Notes: generated by a model not told the origin, from the letters alone. A stretch of DNA of 64,000 nt from CAXMST01 sp963700785 (GCA_963700785.1 CAVOYZ010000016.1:32003-96002), one strand, 5' to 3'. Numbered from the stretch's first letter, positions 1-11,282 are shown. Made by a program: numbers and translations.

Positions 1-264
1 CTCGACCAGCGCCAGGTGGGAGATCGGATCGTGGGGCGCCGGCGGGTCGCCGGGGTAGGTGCCGCGCGCCGGGTCGCGGTCGTCCTCGCCGATCAGGACC
101 GGCGCGCCGACGATCCCCTCGAAGGTCGCGGGCCCGACGAAGCGGGTCGCGACCGGGGTCATCAGCACGCGGACGCCGTGCCCGCTGCGCGTCGCGAGCC
201 GGGCGAACTCGATCGCCTTGTAGGCGGCGATGCCGCCGCTCACTCCCAACAGTATCCGCGCCAT
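1..264 (-). CDS. coaBC: CoaBC, N-terminal part (runs off the window)
   Basis: This is the first 88 residues of the bifunctional coenzyme A enzyme. CoaC decarboxylates 4'-phosphopantothenoylcysteine with FMN, and the downstream CoaB domain, outside the window, is the ligase that makes its substrate. The ATG opens with MARILLGVSGGIAAYKAIEF, the diagnostic flavoprotein start with its GGIAAYK signature, followed by a segment ending TPVATRFVGP. It lies 42 bases downstream of rpoZ on the same strand. The order gmk-rpoZ-coaBC is standard in actinobacteria and supports the call. Only the length is incomplete. Confidence 0.9.
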   Translation of the reverse strand, partial: MARILLGVSGGIAAYKAIEFARLATRSGHGVRVLMTPVATRFVGPATFEGIVGAPVLIGEDDRDPARGTYPGDPPAPHDPISHLALVE

Positions 265-306
265 CCAACCTCACCCCCGGGTTCTCGGGGCCGGGCTCGG
301 TACCGG

Positions 307-537
307 CTAGTGCCGGTACTCGTAGTCGATCTTGCCCTCGGAGAGCTCCTCGAGGGAGATCGTCAGGTAGTTGCCCGTATCGGTCTCGACCATCGGCGGC
401 GTGTGCTCCTCGTAGGTGCCCTCGCCGAGCGCGCGGTAGTAGCTGTTGAGCTGGCGGGCCCGCTTTGCCGCGACGATCACTGCCGCGTAGTGCGAGTCGG
501 TCCGCGCCATCAGTTTGTCCACTCGGGGCTTGACCAT
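307..537 (-). CDS. rpoZ: RNA polymerase omega subunit
   Basis: A 76-residue protein with the omega-subunit pattern: an N-terminal PRVDKLMARTDSHYAAVIVA segment (family form: D.L...V.S.Y.LV...KRARQ), then KRARQLNSYYRALGEG and an acidic tail. Omega helps fold and assemble the beta' subunit and mediates part of the ppGpp response in some bacteria. The length is normal for short actinobacterial omegas. The ATG lies 35 bases after gmk, and a TAAGCT box nine bases upstream of it could give a very short leader. Operon context (gmk before, coaBC after) is classical. Confidence 0.93.
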   Translation of the reverse strand: MVKPRVDKLMARTDSHYAAVIVAAKRARQLNSYYRALGEGTYEEHTPPMVETDTGNYLTISLEELSEGKIDYEYRH

Positions 538-572
538 GGGCGCGGTAGCTTAGGGCAACGGGCGCTGGGCGG

Positions 573-1130
573 CTAGGGGTCGAGCGCCGAGCGCACGATT
601 CCGGCCAGTTCGTTCGCGGCCCGCTCGACGTCGTCGTTGACGACGCGGTGGCTGAACTCGTCCTTGGCCCGCAGCTCCTTGCCGGCCTCCTCGAGCCGAC
701 GCTCGATCGTCTCGGGCCCGTCGGTCCCCCGACCGACCAGCCGCCGGCGAAGGTCGTCCGGCGTCGGCGGCTCGACGAAGATCCGCTCCGCGGTTGGCAT
801 CGTCTCGCGCACCTGCCGGGCGCCCTGGACCTCGATCTCCAGCACCACCGGTGCTCCGCGCTCGGTTCGCTGCCGGACCTCCGAGCGCAGCGTCCCGTAG
901 CGGTTGCCGCTGTACTCGGCCCACTCGAGGAAGTCCCCGGCGGCCACCCGCCGGTCGAACTCCTCGCGATCGAGGAAGTGGTAGTCGACGCCGTCGCGCT
1001 CCCCGCGCCGGGGCTCGCGGGTGGTGGCCGAGATCGACAACTCCAGCTCGGGCACCCGATCGCAGAGCTCGCGAATCAGAGTTCCCTTGCCGACCCCGGA
1101 GGGCCCGGTGATCACGAAGACCATCGACAC
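573..1130 (-). CDS. gmk: Guanylate kinase
   Basis: Phosphorylates GMP to GDP with ATP in the cytoplasm. The 185-residue protein has the P-loop GPSGVGKGT near residues 9-17, the GMP-binding stretch with TTREPRRGERDGVDYHF, and a lid and C-terminal region typical of Gmk. Length is normal. The start is GTG (V-S-M-V-F); an in-frame ATG two codons later is equally possible. It follows mihF and precedes rpoZ, the usual actinobacterial order, so purine nucleotide supply is grouped here with the pyrimidine operon upstream. Confidence 0.95.
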   Translation of the reverse strand: MSMVFVITGPSGVGKGTLIRELCDRVPELELSISATTREPRRGERDGVDYHFLDREEFDRRVAAGDFLEWAEYSGNRYGTLRSEVRQRTERGAPVVLEIEVQGARQVRETMPTAERIFVEPPTPDDLRRRLVGRGTDGPETIERRLEEAGKELRAKDEFSHRVVNDDVERAANELAGIVRSALDP

Positions 1131-1191
1131 GGCCGGGATTCTGGCGTCAGGTCGGATAGCGACCGGCCCACTCGGCCCGGCCGCGGCGGCT

Positions 1192-1527
1192 TTAGCGGCG
1201 GCGGAGCAGGGCGACCAGCTCGGCGCGCTGACGCTCCGAGAGCCCGCCGATCGTCTTCGACGGTGAGATCCGGCACTGGTTGAGAATCCGGTTCACCTTG
1301 ACTCGGCCGTACTTCGGCACCGCGAGAATGATGTCGAAGACCTTGGCCGAGTCGAGCCACTCCGGCGGGTCGAGCAGCAGCGCGTCGATCTTCACCTTGC
1401 CCGCCTTCAGGTCCCGCTTCAGCTGGGCGCGCTTGGTGCGGATCTGATTCGCCATCTCCAGAGCCCTCATTCTCTGGTCCTGGCTGCGGGCTGGGATGCG
1501 GACTGTGGACGAGGACGGCGGCGCCAT
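1192..1527 (-). CDS. mihF: Integration host factor, actinobacterial type (mIHF)
   Basis: A small basic nucleoid-associated DNA-binding protein of the actinobacterial mIHF/sIHF family, unrelated in fold to enterobacterial IHF. The core runs from RTKRAQLKRDLKAGKVKIDA through a helix-two-turn-helix/H2TH-like stretch (VPKYGRVKVNRILNQC) to a terminal LSERQRAELVALLRRR. Three in-frame ATG codons are possible (1527, 1470, 1455). The first is kept because the N-terminus then resembles Streptomyces sIHF in spacing and lies just behind a TATCAT box. The neighbour gmk is the usual partner. DNA-binding role is family knowledge. Confidence 0.85.
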   Translation of the reverse strand: MAPPSSSTVRIPARSQDQRMRALEMANQIRTKRAQLKRDLKAGKVKIDALLLDPPEWLDSAKVFDIILAVPKYGRVKVNRILNQCRISPSKTIGGLSERQRAELVALLRRR

Positions 1528-1537
1528 TAGCGCGGCG

Positions 1538-1543
1538 ATGATA
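1538..1543 (-). promoter_or_regulatory. Candidate -10 box for mihF
   Basis: Read on the minus strand the hexamer is TATCAT in the context TGTATCAT, an extended -10 look. It stands 10 bases before the first possible mihF ATG. No clear -35 is seen; TCGCAA lies about 19 bases upstream. The gap between pyrD and mihF (1528-1691) holds no other recognisable element. pyrF, which often sits here in related genomes, is absent. Confidence 0.4.
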
Positions 1544-1691
1544 CATCCGCAGAGCCTGCGTGTTGCGACCTTTGCGGCCGTTTTGCGGAATTCGCCTCGA
1601 CCTTAGGTGGAGGTCTAGTGCGCGATCCGAACAAAGCCACCCCGACATCGCGGTATTTGCGATCGCCGGCCGAACCCGGCTCAACTCGGCG

Positions 1692-2567
1692 TCAAACGCC
1701 GCCGGCGCGCTCGAGCTCGACCCTGATCCGCTCGGCGGCGAGTGGATCGCGGAAGCTCGCGGTGCCGACCGCCACCAGCGACGCGCCCGCCGCCAGCAGA
1801 TCGCGAGCATCGGACCCGGACTCGACCCCGCCCATCCCGATCACCGGGATCGCGACCGCGGCGGCCACATCGGCGACCTGTCGCAGGGCGACGGTCCTCA
1901 CCGCGGGCCCCGAGAGGCCGCCTCCGCCCGCACCGAGCCAGCGCTCGCCGCTGGCGGGGTCGAGCGCCGCCGCCTTGATCGTGTTGATCAGCGAGACGGC
2001 GTCCGCCCCGCCCTGCTCGGCGGCGCGCGCGACCAGCGCCGGGTCGGCGACGTTCGGGGTCAGCTTCACGACCAGCGGCTTCGCGGTCAGCGGCCGGATC
2101 GCCTCGAGCAGGGCGAGCGTCTCGGCCGGCTCCTCGCCGACGATCAGCCCCGAGTGCACGTTCGGGCAGGAGATGTTCAGCTCCAGCGCCGCGACCTCGT
2201 CGCTGCCGGCGAGACCGCCGATCAGCGTCGCGAACTGCTCTGCGCTGGTCCCCATCACCGAGACGATCAGCGGCACCCCCAGCGCCCCGAGCTGCGGCAG
2301 GTCGTGCTCGAGAAAGCCGCTCAGGCCGCGGTTCGGCAACCCGATCGAGTTGATCATCCCCGCCCCCTCCTCCCAGAGCCGCGGCGGCGGGTTGCCGACC
2401 CGGGGCTCGGGGGTGATCGTCTTCGAGACGAAGGCGCTGAACGGGAACCGCTCGATCAGCTCCTCGCCGAAGGCCCGGCGGGCGGCGATCGCGTCGAAGG
2501 TGCCCGAGGCGTTGATGATCGGGTGCGCGAGGCGAATCCCGCAGAACTCGACCGCAGACGCGCTCAT
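1692..2567 (-). CDS. pyrD: Dihydroorotate dehydrogenase, class 1B catalytic subunit
   Basis: FMN enzyme that oxidises dihydroorotate to orotate, the fourth step of UMP synthesis, passing electrons to PyrK and then NAD. The 291-residue barrel carries NISCPNVHSG with the class 1 active-site cysteine at about residue 134, and GMGGVESGSDARDLLAAGAS for the phosphate of FMN. The ATG chosen lies 19 bases after pyrK. An in-frame GTG ten codons earlier would overlap the pyrK stop and cannot be excluded. Adjacent pyrK fixes the 1B (heterotetrameric) type. It is the last recognisable pyrimidine gene of the operon. Confidence 0.93.
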   Translation of the reverse strand: MSASAVEFCGIRLAHPIINASGTFDAIAARRAFGEELIERFPFSAFVSKTITPEPRVGNPPPRLWEEGAGMINSIGLPNRGLSGFLEHDLPQLGALGVPLIVSVMGTSAEQFATLIGGLAGSDEVAALELNISCPNVHSGLIVGEEPAETLALLEAIRPLTAKPLVVKLTPNVADPALVARAAEQGGADAVSLINTIKAAALDPASGERWLGAGGGGLSGPAVRTVALRQVADVAAAVAIPVIGMGGVESGSDARDLLAAGASLVAVGTASFRDPLAAERIRVELERAGGV

Positions 2568-2586
2568 CCCGGCGACCGCCCGCGGC

Positions 2587-3458
2587 TCATCGGTGACCCG
2601 CGCCCGCCACCAGGGCGGTCTCGAGGCGGTCTCCGCGGACCACCGGGCCGTCGACGCAGAGCCGCATGTAGCCCCCTGAGGCGAGCGGCATCGCGCAGCC
2701 GAAGCAGGCGCCAAAGCCGCAGGCCATCGGCGACTCCATCGCCAGCTCGCAGGCGACACCGCGCCCGGCGCAGAGCTCGCGCACGGCCTCGAGCATGGCC
2801 GGTGGGCCGCAGGAGTAGACGACGGCATCCGCGGCCTGGTCTCCCTCGAGGATCTGCGCCAGCAGCTCGGTCACGTAGCCCCTGTGGCCGACGTGGCCGT
2901 CCTCGGACGCGAGCCCGACCTCCGAGCAGCGGAACAGCTCGATACCTCCGCTGTGGGTCTGGTCGCGAAACCCGAGCAGGGTGCGCAGCGCGACGCCGGC
3001 CGCCGCGAGCTGCTCGCGCAGCACCGCCAGCGGCGCGATCCCGATCCCGCCGCCGACCAGGATCGCGCCCGCAGCGTCGGGATTGAGCTCGCGCGGGGTC
3101 GAGAACGGGCGGCCCAGCGGCCCGGTCAGCAGCAGGCGCTCGCCCGGCTCGAGCCGGGCGAGCCGCCCGGTCCCGGGGCCGACGTCCTCGAGCAGGAAAT
3201 CGAGCCGAACGCCGTCGCCGTCGGCCTCGCGCTCGGCCGCCGCGACCGAGAACGCGCGGGGCAGGTAGGGCCGTCCGGCGCCCTCCCCCCAGCCCCGCTC
3301 GGTGGCGAGCATGTAGAACTGCCCGGCCTCGGGATCGGGGCCGACGGGATCGAGGCCGGAGACGATCCGATAGCCGCCCGAGACCCGATTGCCGACCACC
3401 TCGGCCGACCGGCGCCCGAACGGCGCCCGGGTGCGGTCGCCGGGCTTCGATCGCGGGC

Positions 3459-3462
<4 letters not shown>
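2587..3462 (-). CDS. pyrK: Dihydroorotate dehydrogenase electron-transfer subunit
   Basis: Ferredoxin-reductase-like partner of PyrD (PyrDII), carrying FAD and a [2Fe-2S] cluster to move electrons to NAD. In order it shows a flavin-binding strand with PRAFSVA (about residues 68-74), a GGGIGIAPL dinucleotide loop (137-145), CGPPAMLEAV, and a terminal cysteine cluster at about 248, 253, 256 and 269. The start is taken as TTG overlapping the carB stop in TTGA; this gives 291 residues, slightly long, so the internal GTG start at V-V-G-N-R is an alternative. Coupled to carB and followed directly by pyrD. Confidence 0.9.
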
Positions 3463-6611
<3,149 letters not shown>

Positions 6612-6613
6612 GG

Positions 6614-7747
6614 CTAGGCAGCGAGCTCCATGAAGTGATCGAACAGGTAGCGGGCGTCGTGGGGGCCGGGTCCCGCCTCGGGGTGGTACTGCACCGTGCC
6701 GCCGGGCACGTCGAGCAGCCGCAGGCCCTCGACCGTGCGGTCGTAGAGATTCAGGTGGGAGAGCTCGGCGGCGCCGAAATCCGTCTCCCAGCGAACCGGC
6801 TGATCGCCCTCGATCGTCTCGGCGCCCCCGGGACCGCAGACCGCGAACCCGTGATTCTGGGAGGTGATGTCGATCTTGCCGGTCGCCAGGTCGCGGACCG
6901 GGTGGTTGGCGCCGCGGTGGCCGAACGGGAGCTTGAAGGTCTCCAGCCCCACCGCCCTGCAGAGCAACTGGTGGCCCATGCAGATCCCGAAGATCGGCCG
7001 CCTGCCGATCAGCTCGCGAACGGTGTCGGCGATGTAGTCGCAGGCCGCCGGGTCGCCCGGGCCGTTCGCCAAAAAGACGAGATCCGGCTCGTGCTCGAGC
7101 AACTGCTCGGCACCGGTCGCGCAGGGCAGCAGGGTCAGCTTGCAGTCGCGCTCCCGGAACTGGCGGACGATCGAAAGCTTGATCCCGGTGTCGATGGCGA
7201 CGATGTGCGGGCCCGAGCCGTCGATCAGGACCGGCTCGGGCGGCGAGACGGTGCGGGCGAAGTCGGCCCCCTCCATCGGCGGCTCGGCGGCGAGCAGCTC
7301 GCGCCCCTCCGACTCCGGCAGCTCGGAGGGGAAGATCCCACCCCGCATCGCGCCGCGATCGCGGATGTGGCGGACCAGGGCCCGGGTATCGACGCCGGTG
7401 ATCGCTGCCACGCCGCAGTTCTCGAGCCAGTCGAGCCAGCCACCCTCGGCGGTCGCGCAGTCCTCACCGTTGTGGGCGTCGCGCATGATCACGCCGCGAG
7501 CGTGCGCCGCGTCGGACTCCATCGCCGCCGCGCTGACGCCGTAGTTGCCGATCAGCGGGTAGGTGAAGGTGATGATCTGCCCGGCGTATGAGGGGTCGGT
7601 CACCGACTCCTGATAGCCGCTCATGCCGGTGTTGAAGACGGCCTCGCCGCGCACGCCGTGGGCATCGTCGACCGCCCCGCAGAGCTCGCCCTCGAGCCGG
7701 GTGCCGTCCTCGAGCAGCACGTATCCGGGTCGGATCGTCGCGCTCAA
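6614..7747 (-). CDS. carA: Carbamoyl-phosphate synthase small (glutaminase) subunit
   Basis: Class I glutamine amidotransferase that releases ammonia for CarB. The N-terminal CPSase domain includes NTGMSGYQESVTDPSYAGQI. The C-terminal GATase has the nucleophile in GICMGHQLL (Cys about 256) and the His-Glu pair in QYHPEA (about 356 and 358). The only usable start is a TTG lying inside the stop of the upstream hydrolase gene (TTGA overlap), giving 377 residues, the normal size. Such coupling suggests coordinated translation within the pyr operon. Confidence 0.95.
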   Translation of the reverse strand: MSATIRPGYVLLEDGTRLEGELCGAVDDAHGVRGEAVFNTGMSGYQESVTDPSYAGQIITFTYPLIGNYGVSAAAMESDAAHARGVIMRDAHNGEDCATAEGGWLDWLENCGVAAITGVDTRALVRHIRDRGAMRGGIFPSELPESEGRELLAAEPPMEGADFARTVSPPEPVLIDGSGPHIVAIDTGIKLSIVRQFRERDCKLTLLPCATGAEQLLEHEPDLVFLANGPGDPAACDYIADTVRELIGRRPIFGICMGHQLLCRAVGLETFKLPFGHRGANHPVRDLATGKIDITSQNHGFAVCGPGGAETIEGDQPVRWETDFGAAELSHLNLYDRTVEGLRLLDVPGGTVQYHPEAGPGPHDARYLFDHFMELAA

Positions 7748-8298
7748 GGGGCGAGCTCCAGGACGAGGCCCTGCACCGCCTTGAAGTCCTCGCTGCCGGC
7801 CTCCCCGAGCAACTCGAACAGCGCCGTCTCGACGCTCGTCTGCCAGGCGCCCGCCCGCTCCGCCTTCGCCAGCCCGAGCTCGCGGTTCTCCTCGGTGCGC
7901 GAGCCGACCGCGTCGCGGACGACGTGAACCTCGACTCCCGCGGCGAGCAGGTCGAGCACCGTCTGGTTGACGCAGACGTGCGCCTCGATCCCGCAGACGA
8001 TCGCCTGGTCGCGGCCGCCGAGGTCGAAGCCTTCCGCGGCGGCGGCGGAGAACACCGTCTTCGTGATCGGCTCGAGGCCGGCCGGGAGGTGCTCGGCGAC
8101 CTCGGGGACGGTCGGGCCGAGACCGCGTGGGTACTGCTCGGTGACGAGGACCGGCACCCCGAGCACGGTCGCGCCGCGAATCAGCGTCGCCGTCGCCGCC
8201 GCCAGCTGCTCGAAGCCCTCGATCGCCTTGCGGAAGCCCTCCTGGACGTCGACGATCACCAGCGCGGCACGCCCCCGATCCAGCTTCGGGGAGCTCAC
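7744..8298 (-). CDS. Isochorismatase-family cysteine hydrolase inside the pyr operon
   Basis: A 184-residue Rossmann-type hydrolase of the isochorismatase/nicotinamidase superfamily. The presumed triad is Asp in IVDVQ (about 17), Lys in PITKTVFS (about 80) and Cys in GIEAHVCVN (about 109). It is closest in look to YcaC/ISOC-type members of unknown substrate; nothing seen proves isochorismate as substrate. The GTG start overlaps the pyrC stop (GTGA) and its own stop overlaps carA (TTGA), so it is translationally embedded in pyrimidine synthesis. Related enzymes cleave amides or ureido compounds, which would fit a clean-up or salvage role, but that is inference. Confidence 0.88.
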   Translation of the reverse strand: MSSPKLDRGRAALVIVDVQEGFRKAIEGFEQLAAATATLIRGATVLGVPVLVTEQYPRGLGPTVPEVAEHLPAGLEPITKTVFSAAAAEGFDLGGRDQAIVCGIEAHVCVNQTVLDLLAAGVEVHVVRDAVGSRTEENRELGLAKAERAGAWQTSVETALFELLGEAGSEDFKAVQGLVLELAP

Positions 8299-9641
8299 GC
8301 GACCGCCCCCATCCGGAACGCCCGCTGCCGGTAGGCGACCGAGCCGGCGACGATCGTGGTCGCCGGCCGTGAGCGCAGCCTCCGACCGGTGAAGCAGGAG
8401 TTGTGCGAGCGGCTCTCCCAGCCGTCGGCGCCGGCCTCCCACTCGGCCTCGAGGTCGACCAGGGTGATGTTGGCCTGCGCGTCGGGTGCGATCGTCGGAA
8501 TCTCGAGGTCGAACAGGGCGGCGCCGGCGGTCATCCGCTCGATGATCGTCTCGAGCCCGATGATCCCGGGTTCGACCAGCTCGGTGTAGAGCACCGGGAA
8601 CGCTGTCTCGAGCCCGATCACGCCCATCAGCGCCTGCTCGAACGGCACCTCCTTCTGATGCGTGGCGTGCGGGGCGTGATCGGTGCCGATGCAGTCGACG
8701 ATTCCCGAGCGCAGCGCCTCGATCAGTGCCTGCCGATCGTCCTCGGTCCGCAGCGGTGGGTTCATCTTGAAGCGGGCGTCGAGGCTGCGCACCTCCTCGT
8801 CGGTGAGGACGAGGTGGTGCGGGGTCAGCTCGGCGGTGATCGGCGCCCCCTGCCGCTTCGCGACCTCGACCGCCTCGACCGAGCGCCGGGCGGAGAGGTG
8901 CTGGACGTGTGCGCGGGCGCCCTCATACAGGCAGAGCGCCGCGTCGCGGGCGATCATCGTCGACTCCGAGACGTCGGGGACGCCGGCCAGGCCGAGCGCG
9001 GCCGAGACGGCCCCCTCCGCCATCACGCCGTCGCCGCTGAGCTCCGGGTCCTCCTCGTGCAGCAGGATGTTGCCGCCGACCAGGTGCTGGTACTGGAGCG
9101 CCCGCCGCATCACCCGGGCCGAGGTGATCGGCAGGCCGTCGTCGGAGAAGCCGAGCGCCCCGGCCTCGCGCAGCGCGGCCATCTCGGTCAGCTCACCCCC
9201 GCGCATGCCGACCGTGACCGTGCCGACGAAACCGGTCGGCACCGAGGCCTCGCGGTCGGCCTGCTCCCGCATCGCGGCGACCGCCTCGGGCTCGTCGGTG
9301 ACCGGGTCGGTGTTGGCCATCGCAACGACGCCGCAGAAGCCGCCGGCCGCCGCCGCCCTGGTGCCCGTCTCGATGTCCTCCTTGTACTCCTCGCCGATCT
9401 GGCGGAGGTGGACGTGCGGATCGAAGAAGGCGGGCATCGCGACCAGGCCCTGGGCGTCGATCGACTCCGCACCCTCGGGCTTCTCACCCTCCCCGGCCGG
9501 CGCCAGCTCGGCGATCCGGCCCTCGCGGATGACGATGTCGCGGGACTCGTCGAGCTCGCTCCGCGGATCGAGCACCCTTGCCCCCCGGATCAGCAGCGCG
9601 CCGGCGTCGCCCCGCCAGTTGAGATCGGCGACCTCGCTCAT
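8295..9641 (-). CDS. pyrC: Dihydroorotase
   Basis: Zinc amidohydrolase that cyclises carbamoyl aspartate to dihydroorotate. Type I/III dihydroorotase of 448 residues with the metal motif DPHVHLR (about 74-80), a metal-ligand and ANTDPVTDEP segment after it, and GTDHAPHATHQKEVPFEQA near residue 325 carrying the catalytic Asp. The ATG overlaps the pyrB stop by four bases (ATGA), and its stop overlaps the next GTG start. The length and motifs indicate an active enzyme, in contrast to the inactive PyrC-like partners of some PyrB proteins. Confidence 0.96.
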   Translation of the reverse strand: MSEVADLNWRGDAGALLIRGARVLDPRSELDESRDIVIREGRIAELAPAGEGEKPEGAESIDAQGLVAMPAFFDPHVHLRQIGEEYKEDIETGTRAAAAGGFCGVVAMANTDPVTDEPEAVAAMREQADREASVPTGFVGTVTVGMRGGELTEMAALREAGALGFSDDGLPITSARVMRRALQYQHLVGGNILLHEEDPELSGDGVMAEGAVSAALGLAGVPDVSESTMIARDAALCLYEGARAHVQHLSARRSVEAVEVAKRQGAPITAELTPHHLVLTDEEVRSLDARFKMNPPLRTEDDRQALIEALRSGIVDCIGTDHAPHATHQKEVPFEQALMGVIGLETAFPVLYTELVEPGIIGLETIIERMTAGAALFDLEIPTIAPDAQANITLVDLEAEWEAGADGWESRSHNSCFTGRRLRSRPATTIVAGSVAYRQRAFRMGAVA

Positions 9642-10624
9642 GCCGGCTCCCCGATCGTCGGCGCACCCTCGGGGTCGATCCGCCCGATCTCGTCGTCGAC
9701 GCTGCGCACCGGCCGCGGCCGCTCCGATCCGGCGAGGATCTCGTAGAGGACCGCCATCCGCACGAGCAGCCCGTTGCGAACCTGAGCCGTGATCAGCGAC
9801 GCCGGCCCGTCGATCACCTCGGGAGCGAGCTCGATCCCGCGGTTGATCGGCCCGGGATGCATCAACAGCTGCCGCGGGCCGAGCCGCCTGGAGTCGATCT
9901 GGTAGCCGGCCGCGTACTCGCGCAGCGTCGGCACGAAGCTCTCCGCCATCCGCTCGCGCTGCATCCGCAGCGCGTAGATCACGTCGGCTGAGCCGAGCGC
10001 GTCGAGGTCATAGCTGACCTCGCAGCCGAAGGCCTCGCCGAAGCCGCGGGGGATCAGCGTCGGGGGGCCGGCCACGGTCACCTCGGCGCCCATCAGGCCG
10101 AAGGCGCGGACCGAGGATCGGGCGACGCGGCTGTGGGAGATGTCGCCGACCACCCAGACCCGCTTGCCGTCGAGCGTTCCGAGCCGCTCGAGGGCCGTGT
10201 AGACGTCGAGCAGCGCCTGGCTCGGGTGCTCGTGCTTGCCGTCGCCCGCGTTGACGACGGCGGCGTCGGTCCAGCCTGCGACCAGCTTCGCCGCGCCCGC
10301 CTGCGGCGAGCGGATCACGATCGCCTCGGGGTCGTAGGCGCTGAGCGTCGCGATCGTGTCCTTCAGCGACTCACCCTTGTCGACCGACGAGCCCTGCGCC
10401 TTGATCGAGACGACGTCGGCGGAGAGGCGCTTGGCAGCGAGCTCGAACGAGGCGCTGGTGCGGGTGCTCGACTCGTAGAACAGGGTGACGATCGTCCGGC
10501 CGCGCAGCGTCGGCACCTTCTTGATCTCGCGCCTGCCGATCTCGGCGAAGCTCGCGGCCCGCTCGCAGATCCGCTCGATGTCCTCACGGCTGAGATCCTC
10601 GATCGAGAGCAGGTCCCTCATCAC
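9638..10624 (-). CDS. pyrB: Aspartate carbamoyltransferase catalytic subunit
   Basis: Condenses carbamoyl phosphate with aspartate, the committed step of pyrimidine synthesis. The carbamoyl-phosphate loop STRTSASF is at about residues 53-60 and the HPSQALLD motif at about 133-140; RMQRERM and HPGPINRGIE follow, as usual. It has 328 residues, of which the last 25 or so (after LAGSERPRPV) extend a little beyond the standard fold. The start is either the GTG overlapping the pyrR stop (GTGA) or the ATG right behind it; a GGAGG lies only 4-7 bases upstream. No pyrI regulatory subunit is present. Confidence 0.96.
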   Translation of the reverse strand: MMRDLLSIEDLSREDIERICERAASFAEIGRREIKKVPTLRGRTIVTLFYESSTRTSASFELAAKRLSADVVSIKAQGSSVDKGESLKDTIATLSAYDPEAIVIRSPQAGAAKLVAGWTDAAVVNAGDGKHEHPSQALLDVYTALERLGTLDGKRVWVVGDISHSRVARSSVRAFGLMGAEVTVAGPPTLIPRGFGEAFGCEVSYDLDALGSADVIYALRMQRERMAESFVPTLREYAAGYQIDSRRLGPRQLLMHPGPINRGIELAPEVIDGPASLITAQVRNGLLVRMAVLYEILAGSERPRPVRSVDDEIGRIDPEGAPTIGEPA

Positions 10625-11190
10625 TCCTCCCCTCCGAGCGCGGCGGGGGCCCGCGCTTCGCCGATCGTCATCTCGTCGATCCCGTCGACCTCCTCGAGCT
10701 GGACGTTGACCCGCTCCTCGAGCGCGGTCGGCAGGTTCTTGCCGACGTAGTCGGGGCGGATCGGCAGATCCCGGTGGCCGCGGTCGGCGAGCACCGCGAG
10801 CTGCACCCGCCGCGGTCGCCCGTAGTCGAAGAGGACGTCGATCGCCGCCCGCACGGTGCGCCCGGTGAACAACACGTCATCGGTCAGCACGATCGTCAAG
10901 CCGGTCGGGTCGAAGTCGAGATGGGAGGCGTTGACGACCGGCGCCTCACGCGGGTCGCGGAGATCGACGTCGTCGCGGTAGAAGGAGATATCGACGTCGC
11001 CGAGCGGGATGTCGGCGCCCGAGAGCTCACCGACCAGCGCGTGCAGCCGGCGGCCGATGATCGCCCCGCGGCTGTGGATGCCGACGATCGCCAGCTGCTC
11101 CGCCTCGGGGTTCTTCTCGATTATCTCGTGCGCGATGCGCACCAGCGTGCGGCGCAGGTCGTCTCGGTCGAGAACGATCCTCTCGCTCAT
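10621..11190 (-). CDS. pyrR: PyrR bifunctional regulator / uracil phosphoribosyltransferase
   Basis: UMP-sensing RNA-binding protein that represses pyr genes, usually with weak uracil phosphoribosyltransferase activity. The PRPP loop VLTDDVLFTGRT is at about residues 101-112, and the N-terminal GIHSRGAIIGRRL segment is typical. At 189 residues it is of normal size. The ATG is preceded by a purine-rich ribosome site (GGGAAGGGG). A hairpin resembling the PyrR recognition loop lies directly upstream, so PyrR probably controls its own operon. First gene of the run pyrR-pyrB-pyrC-hydrolase-carAB-pyrK-pyrD. Confidence 0.95.
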   Translation of the reverse strand: MSERIVLDRDDLRRTLVRIAHEIIEKNPEAEQLAIVGIHSRGAIIGRRLHALVGELSGADIPLGDVDISFYRDDVDLRDPREAPVVNASHLDFDPTGLTIVLTDDVLFTGRTVRAAIDVLFDYGRPRRVQLAVLADRGHRDLPIRPDYVGKNLPTALEERVNVQLEEVDGIDEMTIGEARAPAALGGEE

Positions 11191-11204
11191 ACGCGCCCCT
11201 TCCC

Positions 11205-11218
11205 GGCCTCGCTGGACC
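11205..11218 (-). promoter_or_regulatory. Candidate PyrR-binding RNA hairpin in the pyrR leader
   Basis: The minus-strand RNA reads GGUCCAGCGAGGCC. It matches the PyrR recognition pattern ARUCCNGNGAGGYU at 12 of 14 positions, including the full UCC-NGNGA-GG core. The flanking bases close a five-pair stem (CGGUC with GGCCG) around the hexaloop CAGCGA, the expected CNGNGA loop. It sits only a few bases before the purine-rich ribosome-binding site, and no terminator follows. This favours translational repression, as described for mycobacterial PyrR, over attenuation. Confidence 0.72.
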
Positions 11219-11242
11219 GTGCTTAAAGGAACCGACGCTGGC

Positions 11243-11270
11243 AAGGTAGCACCCGGGCAGGCGAATGCAA
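11243..11270 (-). promoter_or_regulatory. Candidate promoter of the pyr operon
   Basis: On the minus strand TTGCAT and TACCTT are separated by 16 bases. Transcription would start near 11236 and give a leader of about 45 bases containing the PyrR-type hairpin and ribosome site. The next gene is divergent, so this is the natural place for the operon promoter. Confidence 0.55.
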
Positions 11271-11282
11271 GCGGGCGGCTCC

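Noticed and set aside
2568..2597. Longer PyrD starting at the GTG overlapping the pyrK stop
   Set aside because: Adds ten residues not typical of the family, whose N-terminus aligns with the ATG start. It remains possible but is less likely.
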